Positions 1 to 6,074 of a stretch of 6,074 nt of DNA are shown piece after piece (within the stretch, counting starts at the first letter, position 1; each line of letters starts with the position of its first letter). Location: positions 1 through 6,074 of the forward strand of contig CANIYB010000153.1 in the NCBI GenBank assembly GCA_947471105.1, given 5' to 3'. A program made the position numbers and the translations under genes. Source of the DNA: Cytophagaceae bacterium. Its GTDB lineage: Bacteria > Bacteroidota > Bacteroidia > Cytophagales > Spirosomataceae. The notes beneath the pieces are model-generated. The model did not search any database, was not told the DNA's origin, and saw only the letters and a list, made by a program, of their open reading frames with translations.

Positions 1-926
1 ACCCATGGAATTTATCCTATGGTTCATCGGGCTCATCGGCCGGTTCCGCTTCAGCCACCGTGGCTGGTTTAGTGCCTTTTGCGATTGGCACTGAAACCTG
101 GGGAAGCATCGTTTCGCCATCTACGACTTGTGGGGCAACGGGTTTGAGGCCGACTTTCGGGAGCATAAGTCGATCAGGCGCGATGGCTTTAAGTTATAGC
201 TTAGATAAAATTGGTCCCATTTGCCGCTCGGCAAACGATGCGGCCATTGTTTTTAGTTTTATTCATGGGACCGATGGCCAAGATTTAGCTGCGGTCAATC
301 GGCCATTTAATTACGATGCCAACCGTCCTTTAAAAGGCATGAAAATCGGATATGCCAAAAACTATTTTGATAAAATTAAGGATACAACACGAAATGAATG
401 GAAAGTTATTTCTTTGCTGAAAAAGCAGGGGGTCCAACTCAGTCCCGTCGATTTTCCTGATTCAACGGCCTATCCTTTTAACATCATGGATGTGGTGATT
501 GGTGCTGAATGTGGAGCTCAGTTTGATGAATTGACCCGAAATAACGTGGATGATTTATTGACCCGACAAACTAAATCGGACTGGCCAAACCAGTTTCGGA
601 CCTCCCGATTTGTACCAGCCGTGGAATATATTAATGCCCAAAGACACCGTTATTTGTTAATGCAAAAAGTGAATGCCGTGGTGTCTCAATTTGACGCGAT
701 TATTTGTCCTTCCCGGGGTGGTGGAAATCAGTCTGCCATCACGAATTTAACTGGACATCCGGTGGTTTGCGTACCCAATGGATTTGATTCAAAAACAAAA
801 CTTCCTACGGGCATTTCTTTTGTGGGGAAGCTTTATGATGAAGGAACCATTCTGCGAGTTGCCAAGTTTTACCAAGACTTAACCAATTTTGACGAAGCGC
901 ATCCACAAAAATTTATGCAAGATTAA
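1..926 (+). CDS. Amidase signature family hydrolase, 5'-truncated by window edge
   Basis: The reading frame is open from base 3 to the TAA at 924-926, about 307 codons. It is the C-terminal part of an amidase-signature enzyme, a family that hydrolyses amide bonds (amidases, GatA, FAAH-like enzymes) with a Ser-cisSer-Lys triad. Visible signature: PWNLSYGSSGSSAGSASATVAG at the left edge, then GTETWGSIVSPS. By family alignment the cis-Ser is codon 33-35 and the nucleophilic Ser is codon 105-107, exactly 24 residues apart as in FAAH (217/241). The catalytic Lys should lie roughly 75 residues before the cis-Ser, so it is outside the window, as is any signal peptide. The end carries the usual NLTGHP and LPTGISFVGKLYDEGTILRVA-type C-terminal block. 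The usual GTDTGGS is GTETWGS here, which argues against a true GatA subunit. No gatB/gatC neighbour is visible. The GTG at 60-62 is an internal valine codon, not the start. The substrate is unknown. It is followed after 23 nt by a co-directional hydrolase gene with no terminator between them. Confidence 0.95.
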   Translation, partial: PWNLSYGSSGSSAGSASATVAGLVPFAIGTETWGSIVSPSTTCGATGLRPTFGSISRSGAMALSYSLDKIGPICRSANDAAIVFSFIHGTDGQDLAAVNRPFNYDANRPLKGMKIGYAKNYFDKIKDTTRNEWKVISLLKKQGVQLSPVDFPDSTAYPFNIMDVVIGAECGAQFDELTRNNVDDLLTRQTKSDWPNQFRTSRFVPAVEYINAQRHRYLLMQKVNAVVSQFDAIICPSRGGGNQSAITNLTGHPVVCVPNGFDSKTKLPTGISFVGKLYDEGTILRVAKFYQDLTNFDEAHPQKFMQD

Positions 927-949
927 TTAAACAAAAAAAACTCAATTAA

Positions 950-2260
950 ATGAACAATTCATCCAAGATAAAATCCATTGCTTTTTTGCTATTGATCAGC
1001 TTTTGCTTTCTAAATCCATTGTGGGCCCAATTGCCTTCACCCAATTTTATCGTGGGTGATGCTTTACCCAACGCTCCTGAACTAGCGCCCCGAGGCAAAT
1101 ATGCGGTGGGTGTCCGAACGATGGAGGTGGTGAATAAAAATCAAGTAGACGTATTAAAATCTAAAGCAGGCGTGGATCCATTATATGACCGTTCGCTTAC
1201 GTTGGAAGTTTGGTATCCAGCGGTTATTCCTGCGGGACAAAAAGCATTGGAAACGTATAAAACCACATTAGGCTTATTCAATGACCCTAAGCGACCTTTG
1301 ATTCCTTATACGTATTTGGGGCGTGCGTTGAGGGATGCGCAACCCGATCGCTCAGAAGGTAAATATCCTTTGGTCATCGTGTCACATGGATATCCTGGTT
1401 CTCGATTATTGCTTAGTTACTTGACTGAAAATTTAGCATCTAAGGGTTATATAGTGGTTTCGATTGGCCATACGGAATCTACGTATGCTGATCGGGCAGC
1501 TTTTCAAAGTACTTTATTAAATCGATCTAAGGATGTGCTGTTTGTATTAAATCAAATGGCTGGTTTTTCTGGTCCAGGGAGCAAGCATTTTTTATCAGGA
1601 ATCGTGGATGTAGAAAATACAGGCATTGTGGGGTATTCCATGGGTGGATATGGGGTATTAAATGTGGCAGGTGCTGGATATAGTAAAAAAATGGATTCGA
1701 CTTTTGCTGTACTTTCTGGAGGAAGTCACGCGATTCGGGTTCGTATGGCGGGCCAACCAGAATACCTGTCTTCTTTAGATCCAAGAATAAAGGCGGTGGT
1801 TGCTTTTGCTCCTTGGGGGATGCAAAGAGGAGCGTGGGATAAAGAAGGATTAAAGGGATTAAAGACTCCTACGTTTTTTGTGGCCGGAAGTTTAGACGAT
1901 GTCTCAGGGTATGAGGATGGAATCAAAGCGATTTATGATGGGGCCATTAATTCGAATCGGTATTTATTGACCTACCAAAACGCACGTCATAATGTCGCGC
2001 CCAATCCGCCACCTGCGGAAACTTTTGCGGAAGGAGTTAGTCCAAGTGAATACAATCATTATTCGGAGCCCACTTGGAATGAGTACCGTTTAAATAATAA
2101 TAACCAACATTTTGTGACGGCATTTTTGGGCATTCATTTGAAGAAATTGGATTACATGAAATATTTAGATGTTCAGAAAAATTCCAATGATAAGCTTTGG
2201 ATAGGCTTTAAACCCAGGTATTCAACTGGAATGGAGCTTTTACATGAGATGCCAAAATAG
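950..2260 (+). CDS. Secreted alpha/beta hydrolase (PAF-acetylhydrolase / dienelactone hydrolase-like)
   Basis: This is a complete 436-residue exported serine hydrolase, probably an esterase or lipase-like enzyme. Residues 1-26 form a signal peptide (basic start, hydrophobic AFLLLISFCFL core, LWA|Q cleavage site), so the mature enzyme is expected in the periplasm or outside; Cys19 is not in a lipobox. The N-terminal part (about 50-92, GKYAVGVRTMEV then LTLEVWYPA) and VIVSHGYPG (143-150, HG oxyanion region) resemble bacterial PAF-acetylhydrolase/dienelactone hydrolase-like proteins. The nucleophile elbow is GYSMGG with Ser230; the likely acid is Asp316 or Asp317 in VAGSLDD; the likely base is His347 in NARHN. 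The triad therefore appears intact and in canonical order. A tail of about 85 residues follows the catalytic His. No Shine-Dalgarno is seen; the start is preceded by an A-rich tract, normal for Bacteroidota. It probably shares a transcript with the amidase upstream and ends at the hairpin at 2285-2314. The substrate cannot be told from sequence. Confidence 0.9.
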   Translation: MNNSSKIKSIAFLLLISFCFLNPLWAQLPSPNFIVGDALPNAPELAPRGKYAVGVRTMEVVNKNQVDVLKSKAGVDPLYDRSLTLEVWYPAVIPAGQKALETYKTTLGLFNDPKRPLIPYTYLGRALRDAQPDRSEGKYPLVIVSHGYPGSRLLLSYLTENLASKGYIVVSIGHTESTYADRAAFQSTLLNRSKDVLFVLNQMAGFSGPGSKHFLSGIVDVENTGIVGYSMGGYGVLNVAGAGYSKKMDSTFAVLSGGSHAIRVRMAGQPEYLSSLDPRIKAVVAFAPWGMQRGAWDKEGLKGLKTPTFFVAGSLDDVSGYEDGIKAIYDGAINSNRYLLTYQNARHNVAPNPPPAETFAEGVSPSEYNHYSEPTWNEYRLNNNNQHFVTAFLGIHLKKLDYMKYLDVQKNSNDKLWIGFKPRYSTGMELLHEMPK

Positions 2261-2284
2261 AATTTTTTGACAGATAGGCCTAAA

Positions 2285-2314
2285 AAAAATCCACCCGTAT
2301 AGAGGTGGATTTTT
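2285..2314. terminator. Bidirectional intrinsic terminator between convergent genes
   Basis: An 11-bp perfect inverted repeat (AAAAATCCACC at 2285-2295, GGTGGATTTTT at 2304-2314) encloses an 8-nt loop. The flanking A tract (2282-2289) and T run (2310-2314) give a U-tract on either strand. It lies 24 nt after the stop of the plus-strand hydrolase and 20 nt beyond the stop of the minus-strand gene, so it can end both convergent transcripts. Confidence 0.85.
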
Positions 2315-2334
2315 AAATTTAGAACAAAGGAGAA

Positions 2335-2877
2335 TTATTTTGAATAGTCAGAGAATGAATCACTCGCTGTTTTACCTCTCATTTCAATTTTAGGATTGGT
2401 GATAGCGAAATCATCTAAGTTTTCGATGCTTCTATTGCCAATGGTAATTCGAATCACATTTTTTCCAGGTAATAGATCTTGAGCAGTCAAGAGAAAACTA
2501 AGCTTTGCGTTTTCATTACCGATCGGCGAATTGACAACTAAATCAGTAAGCCCTTTAACCTTAAAGAAAGAAAATTTAGTGGATGTTGCTAACGACGGGA
2601 AGTATATGTTGGCATGAATCAATTTCCCATTCACATAAATCTCAGGAAGATCAAATGGGTTAATGTGGTGCACATCCATAGATGCTTGGGCAAAGGCAGC
2701 ATCAGATTTTGCTTCATAATTAAATGTAAGTACACGAGTCGTCATCGGTTTACGTCCACTATCACCTAAATAAATGGTGTCCGCTGCGGCAGTTAATTTA
2801 ATGGATGTATATTGAGCAGATAAGTTGATGGTGATACCCATGAGTAACATGGATAAAATAATGAAAGATTTTTTCAT
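2335..2877 (-). CDS. Small exported protein of unknown function, beta-rich
   Basis: A complete 180-residue protein that I do not recognise. Residues 1-21 are a clear signal peptide (MKKS, hydrophobic FIILSMLLMGITI core, NLSA|Q cleavage site) with no lipobox cysteine, so the product is a soluble exported protein of about 159 residues. The mature part contains no cysteine and has alternating hydrophobic segments typical of a beta sandwich. The segments PEIYVNGKLIHANIYFPS (about 78-95) and LLPGKNVIRITIGNRS (about 135-150), followed by DFAITNPKIEMRG, resemble the pattern of galactose-binding-like or carbohydrate-binding jelly rolls, where a ligand or metal site is often found in loops; this is inference from pattern only. 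No catalytic motif is seen. The gene stands alone: convergent with the alpha/beta hydrolase, divergent from the metalloprotease. The start at 2877 is the one that gives the signal peptide; no Shine-Dalgarno is visible. Confidence 0.8.
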   Translation of the reverse strand: MKKSFIILSMLLMGITINLSAQYTSIKLTAAADTIYLGDSGRKPMTTRVLTFNYEAKSDAAFAQASMDVHHINPFDLPEIYVNGKLIHANIYFPSLATSTKFSFFKVKGLTDLVVNSPIGNENAKLSFLLTAQDLLPGKNVIRITIGNRSIENLDDFAITNPKIEMRGKTASDSFSDYSK

Positions 2878-2911
2878 GATGATTTTTTAAAAGGTGATTA
2901 TTTAGAAAGCG

Positions 2912-2919
2912 TAAATATA
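2912..2919 (-). promoter_or_regulatory. Possible -7 element for the minus-strand exported-protein gene
   Basis: On the minus strand this reads TATATTTA, close to the Bacteroidota -7 consensus TAnnTTTG, and would start transcription roughly 30 nt before the start codon at 2877. No good TTTG -33 element sits at the expected distance. The spacer is AT-rich, so chance matches are likely. The overlapping plus-strand bases 2916-2923 read TATATTTG, a full consensus match in the opposite direction but about 190 nt from the metalloprotease start. Confidence 0.25.
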
Positions 2920-3035
2920 TTTGAATTTATAAAGAATGAAAATTAAATTAAGGTTAAATATTGTTCCAAAATCGGATAGGGGGACATGATTTCATTTAAA
3001 TTGAACTGTAGAAAACAAATGACACCTAATTGGGT

Positions 3036-3072
3036 TTTGAAAGTTAATATGCTGAAATTGAAAATATATTTC
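3036..3072 (+). promoter_or_regulatory. Possible promoter for the metalloprotease gene
   Basis: TTTG at 3036-3039 and TATATTTC at 3065-3072 resemble the Bacteroidota -33 (TTTG) and -7 (TAnnTTTG) elements. The second ends 44 nt before the ATG at 3117, giving a plausible leader of about 35 to 40 nt. The 25-nt gap between the boxes is longer than usual and the last base of the -7 box is C instead of G, so the call is weak. Confidence 0.3.
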
Positions 3073-3116
3073 ACAAAATTCACCAATAAATAAACACTTG
3101 TACATCAACATAACTC

Positions 3117-5603
3117 ATGAAAAACGTTAAAAGACTATTTTGGATTATCTCTTTATTAAGTGCGCACTACCTATCCATCGCTCAAACCTCAAAAACTCCA
3201 GTCAAGGATCCCGTAAAACCAGCGGAAGTCGCGGCTGAGAAAAAAGTAGAAAAGAAATCGAAAGACTACGATCAGGTCATTACCAAAGAAGCCAAATCAC
3301 AAAAAGGCGTTTTTTCAACGCATAAAGTAGGCGATAAGTATTATTTTGAAATACCTAAAAAATACCTGGGTAAGGATATGCTATTGGTTAGCAGAATTTC
3401 AAAAATCCCTAATGGATTGGGTGGGGGCTATTTTAACGCTGGTACTTCTACGAATGAGCAGTTGGTCGTTTGGGAAAAATTCCAAGAGAAAATATTGATT
3501 AAAGTTAAATCGTATGCGGCGGTGGCCAATGATTCCTTGCCCATCAGTATTTCGGTGAAGGCAAATAATTATGAGCCCACCTTGTATGCCTTTGATATAG
3601 AGACGTATAGCAAGGATTCCTCAAATGTAGTGATCGATGTCACAAAATTTTATACCAGTGACATACCGGCCATGAGTGGTTTGAATGCTTCCTTACGAGA
3701 AGCGCACAAAGTGAAAGGCTTAGATCCGAGCCGTAGTTTCATTCATTCCGTGAAGTCATTTCCTTTGAACATTGAAGTGGTTCAGGATTTTACCTATTCG
3801 GCGTCTAAACCTTCGTCGACAGCCTACACGGAGTCCATCAGTATTCAGATGAATCAATCCATGATTTTATTGCCTGAAAATCCGATGAAACCTCGTTTAT
3901 TTGACCAAAGGGTTGGTTGGTTTACCCAAAAACAGTACGATTATTCCAGCGAGCAACTTAAGTCGGACCAGAAAACCTTCATCCGTAAATGGCGATTAGA
4001 GCCAAAAGACATGGAGGCGTACAAAAGAGGGGAACTCGTAGAACCTATTAAACAAATTGTGTATTATTTAGATCCGGCCACTCCTGAGAAGTTGAGAAAG
4101 CATATCAAAAAGGGAGTCGAAAATTGGCAAAAACCATTTGAGCAAGCGGGTTTTAAAAATGCCATTATTTGTAAGGATGCCCCGACGAAAGAAGAGGATC
4201 CCGATTTTTCACCTGAGGATATTCGCTATTCAGTGATTCGTTATGTGGCCAGTACCACAAGAAATGCGTTGGGGCCAAGTGTCAGTGATCCTAGAACTGG
4301 GGAAATTATTGAAAGTGATATTATTTGGTACCATAATCATTTAAGGTCGTACCGTAATCGTTTTTTAGTGGAGACCGCCGCGTCTAATCCCAAAGCTAGA
4401 ACGCTTGAAACGAGTGAAGAAGATATAGGCGAAATGATGGAAATGGTTATCTCACACGAAGTAGGACATGCACTGGGTTTTCCACATAATATGGGGGCTA
4501 GCAGTTCGTATGAAGTGGAAGATTATCGAAATGCGGAGTTTACTAAAACGCAGGGTATTTCGGCAACGATCATGGATTATGCTCGGTTTAACTACATCGC
4601 TCAACCAGAAGACAAGGGGGTTCGTTACATACGGAAAATGGGTCCTTACGATGATTATGCGGTGAATTGGGGGTATCGAATATTGCCAAATGTCAAAAAT
4701 CCGGAAGACGAAGTAGCTACATTAAATCAGTGGATTGAAGCCAAAGCAGGTGATCTAAGATTTCGATTTGGAAATCAGGGGACCACTTTTGATCCAAGCT
4801 CTCAGACAGAGGATATTGGAAATGACCCCGTTAGGGCAGGAAATTATGCCATGAAAAACTTAAAGGTAGTGGCTAAGAATTTGGCGGATTGGACGAGTAA
4901 GAAGACCAATAATTACGATGATTTGATTGAGGTGAATGATGAATTATTGACAGCTTGGTTTCGATATGTAGGACATGTAGTCACTAGCATTGGCGGTTAT
5001 TATGAACGTTATTCGAAGCCAAACCAGCAAGTGGCTTCCTATATCGTGGTACCCAAAGCGAAACAACAAATGGCCACGAAATGGTTGTTGGACCATGCCT
5101 TTTCAGATGTGGCTTGGCTGATCAACAAGGAGGTAGTTACGCATCAAATGATGGGTTACAATGAAAAAATTAGGGGTTTGCAGGTAACTCATTTAAACGA
5201 TTTATTGAGTTTTGAAACCTTGGCCCGATTGGATAATAGTTCGCACTCGGAAGCTAATTATTATAAATCGGTGGAGTTTTGTAAAGACTTACGAGTAGGT
5301 TTGTGGAGCGAGCTTGTGTCTGGAGCGAAGCCTGAGGTATTTAGAAGAAATTTACAAAAGGCATACATTGAGCGGATGAAGTATCTATTAAACGAACAAA
5401 TGGTTCCTTCGCCGACCAACAGAGAATATTATTCAGTCGCGCAATCGGATGTACGGTCAACTGTCCGTGGAGAATTAAAGGCATTGTTGGCCTCCATCAA
5501 CCTAGCCAAAATCAAATTCAAGGACACTGAAACTGTATATCATTTGGAGGATTGCAGAGACCGTATTCAAACTATTTTATATCCTGGGAAGCAGCAGAAA
5601 TAA
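3117..5603 (+). CDS. Exported zinc-dependent metalloprotease, DUF5118/DUF5117/DUF4953 (met-zincin) family
   Basis: A complete 828-residue protein with the full length and layout of the Bacteroidota-rich met-zincin family. Order: signal peptide 1-22 (LSIA|Q site, no lipobox); Lys/Glu/Pro-rich low-complexity linker about 24-50; DUF5118-like segment about 50-100 (FSTHKVGDKYYFEIP, then LGKDMLLVSRISK); DUF5117-like region about 105-300; catalytic DUF4953-like domain and C-terminal helical part about 310-800. The zinc site is intact: HEVGHALGFPHN with His447, Glu448 (general base), His451 and His457, followed by a Met-turn IMDYARFNYIAQPED with Met486. This indicates an active endopeptidase working in the periplasm or outside; physiological substrates of the family are not established to my knowledge. 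The start is fixed by the signal peptide; no Shine-Dalgarno is present. The gene is monocistronic in appearance, with its own spacer upstream and a strong terminator 24 nt after the stop. The domain names are from memory of the family; the zinc motif is seen directly. Confidence 0.95.
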   Translation: MKNVKRLFWIISLLSAHYLSIAQTSKTPVKDPVKPAEVAAEKKVEKKSKDYDQVITKEAKSQKGVFSTHKVGDKYYFEIPKKYLGKDMLLVSRISKIPNGLGGGYFNAGTSTNEQLVVWEKFQEKILIKVKSYAAVANDSLPISISVKANNYEPTLYAFDIETYSKDSSNVVIDVTKFYTSDIPAMSGLNASLREAHKVKGLDPSRSFIHSVKSFPLNIEVVQDFTYSASKPSSTAYTESISIQMNQSMILLPENPMKPRLFDQRVGWFTQKQYDYSSEQLKSDQKTFIRKWRLEPKDMEAYKRGELVEPIKQIVYYLDPATPEKLRKHIKKGVENWQKPFEQAGFKNAIICKDAPTKEEDPDFSPEDIRYSVIRYVASTTRNALGPSVSDPRTGEIIESDIIWYHNHLRSYRNRFLVETAASNPKARTLETSEEDIGEMMEMVISHEVGHALGFPHNMGASSSYEVEDYRNAEFTKTQGISATIMDYARFNYIAQPEDKGVRYIRKMGPYDDYAVNWGYRILPNVKNPEDEVATLNQWIEAKAGDLRFRFGNQGTTFDPSSQTEDIGNDPVRAGNYAMKNLKVVAKNLADWTSKKTNNYDDLIEVNDELLTAWFRYVGHVVTSIGGYYERYSKPNQQVASYIVVPKAKQQMATKWLLDHAFSDVAWLINKEVVTHQMMGYNEKIRGLQVTHLNDLLSFETLARLDNSSHSEANYYKSVEFCKDLRVGLWSELVSGAKPEVFRRNLQKAYIERMKYLLNEQMVPSPTNREYYSVAQSDVRSTVRGELKALLASINLAKIKFKDTETVYHLEDCRDRIQTILYPGKQQK

Positions 5604-5627
5604 TCACTGTTACTTGGAATTAATTTA

Positions 5628-5670
5628 AAAAAGGGGCGAAATTTTGAATAGAATCATTTCGTCCCTTTTT
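5628..5670 (+). terminator. Intrinsic terminator after the metalloprotease gene
   Basis: A 15-bp stem pairs AAAAAGGGGCGAAAT (5628-5642) with ATTTCGTCCCTTTTT (5656-5670), with a single G-T wobble and a 13-nt loop, ending in five T. It lies 24 nt after the stop codon at 5601-5603. The A-rich left arm means it could also work on the other strand, but no convergent gene is present. It ends only 16 nt before the first possible start codon of the next gene. Confidence 0.9.
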
Positions 5671-5686
5671 ATTTTCAACCTATTGA

Positions 5687-6074
5687 ATGAAAACAATCTG
5701 TATGCTCAATCGTTTTTCTACCATGCGATGGACTCTGGTTTTGTTTATAGGTTTTGTCATGCTTTCTTGCCAGAAACCTTCAGAGCCTACACTGAAGCCT
5801 AAAGACGATTCCACCTCTATTTCATGGTTGGCCCTAGGAGATTCCTACACGATAGGTCAGGGAGTCAATGCAACAGAACGATTTCCAGCCCAAACGCTCG
5901 ATTTGTTGAAATTGAGATCGATTAAAACAGCCCAATTAACCTATATCGCGACAACGGGTTGGACTTCCAGTGAGCTTGATAAATCGATAAGCCAGCAAAA
6001 TTTGACTTATTATGATTTTGTAACGGTGTTGATTGGTGTAAATGATCAGTTTCAGGGGATTGATACGAGTACAT
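5687..6074 (+). CDS. SGNH/GDSL-family hydrolase lipoprotein, 3'-truncated by window edge
   Basis: The frame is open from ATG 5687 to the window end (129 codons) with a TGA at 5684-5686 just upstream. Counting from 5687, a lipoprotein signal peptide ends in the lipobox MLSC with Cys28 (5768-5770), followed by a hydrophilic KPSEPTLKPKDDSTS linker, so the enzyme is expected to be membrane-anchored. SGNH blocks visible: block I LALGDSY with nucleophile Ser53 (5843-5845); block II Gly in TTGWTSSEL, Gly91; block III GVND, Gly117 and Asn119. The block V DxxH is beyond the edge. These enzymes are esterases or acetylhydrolases acting on lipids or acylated sugars; the substrate here is unknown. The start is uncertain: in-frame ATGs at 5687, 5702 and 5723 all precede the hydrophobic core. 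The one at 5723 gives the most compact signal (MRWTLVLFIGFVMLSC) and leaves room for a promoter after the terminator. Confidence 0.9.
   Translation, partial: MKTICMLNRFSTMRWTLVLFIGFVMLSCQKPSEPTLKPKDDSTSISWLALGDSYTIGQGVNATERFPAQTLDLLKLRSIKTAQLTYIATTGWTSSELDKSISQQNLTYYDFVTVLIGVNDQFQGIDTST

Larger units (their letters stand above)
2878..3116. other. AT-rich divergent intergenic spacer
   Basis: This 239-nt region separates the divergent starts of the minus-strand exported-protein gene and the plus-strand metalloprotease gene, so it must carry both promoters. Only very short open frames (14 to 17 codons) occur. No tRNA, riboswitch-like structure or strong long inverted repeat was found by eye. 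Confidence 0.8.

Noticed and set aside
60..62. GTG as start codon of the amidase
   Set aside because: The frame is open back to the window edge and the upstream codons encode the conserved Gly/Ser-rich amidase signature including the cis-Ser, so the gene is truncated by the window and GTG is an internal Val.
1004..1006. Cys19 in the alpha/beta hydrolase signal peptide as a lipobox cysteine
   Set aside because: The preceding residues are I-S-F, which do not fit the lipobox, while LWA|Q a few residues later is a good signal peptidase I site.
1527..1926. Two minus-strand open frames (85 and 66 codons) inside the alpha/beta hydrolase gene
   Set aside because: They overlap a well-supported gene with an intact catalytic triad, lack recognisable motifs or signals, and look like antisense shadows.
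2936..2989. 17-codon open frame in the divergent spacer
   Set aside because: Too short, no ribosome-binding signal, and no similarity to a leader peptide; expected by chance.
4468..4665. 65-codon plus-strand open frame inside the metalloprotease gene
   Set aside because: It is an out-of-frame overlap with the conserved zinc-site and Met-turn region; its composition (rich in Trp, Met, Arg) is that of a frame shadow.
1..6074. Mobile element, CRISPR array, tRNA/rRNA, toxin-antitoxin or defence system
   Set aside because: No transposase, integrase, direct-repeat array, terminal inverted repeats or RNA-gene-like sequence was seen; all genes look like housekeeping-type exported hydrolases with similar base composition.

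Overview
The window looks like an ordinary piece of a Bacteroidota chromosome, perhaps of a Cytophagales-type bacterium. The evidence is: signal peptides that end in A|Q, ribosome-binding regions that are A/T-rich with no clear Shine-Dalgarno, moderate GC with AT-rich spacers, and a metalloprotease of the DUF5118/DUF5117/DUF4953 (met-zincin) architecture that is common in this phylum. The order-level placement is a guess from style, not from a marker gene.

Layout, left to right: (1) the C-terminal part of an amidase-signature hydrolase, cut by the left edge; (2) 23 nt downstream on the same strand, a secreted alpha/beta hydrolase of the PAF-acetylhydrolase / dienelactone-hydrolase type, probably in the same transcript; (3) a bidirectional hairpin terminator shared with (4) a convergent minus-strand gene for a small exported protein of unknown function; (5) a 239-nt AT-rich divergent spacer that must hold the promoters of gene 4 and gene 6 but has no convincing gene of its own; (6) a large exported zinc metalloprotease with an intact zinc site, followed by a strong intrinsic terminator; (7) the N-terminal part of an SGNH/GDSL-family lipoprotein hydrolase, cut by the right edge.

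Four of the five genes are hydrolases of different folds (amidase signature, alpha/beta, met-zincin, SGNH). Three of these have visible export signals; the amidase N-terminus is outside the window. The fifth product is also exported. A shared role in extracytoplasmic breakdown of amides, esters or peptides is possible, but terminators and strand switches split the genes into four transcription units, so no single pathway is demonstrated. I see no mobile element, CRISPR array, RNA gene, phage gene or recognisable new system. The least explained item is the small exported protein at 2335-2877.
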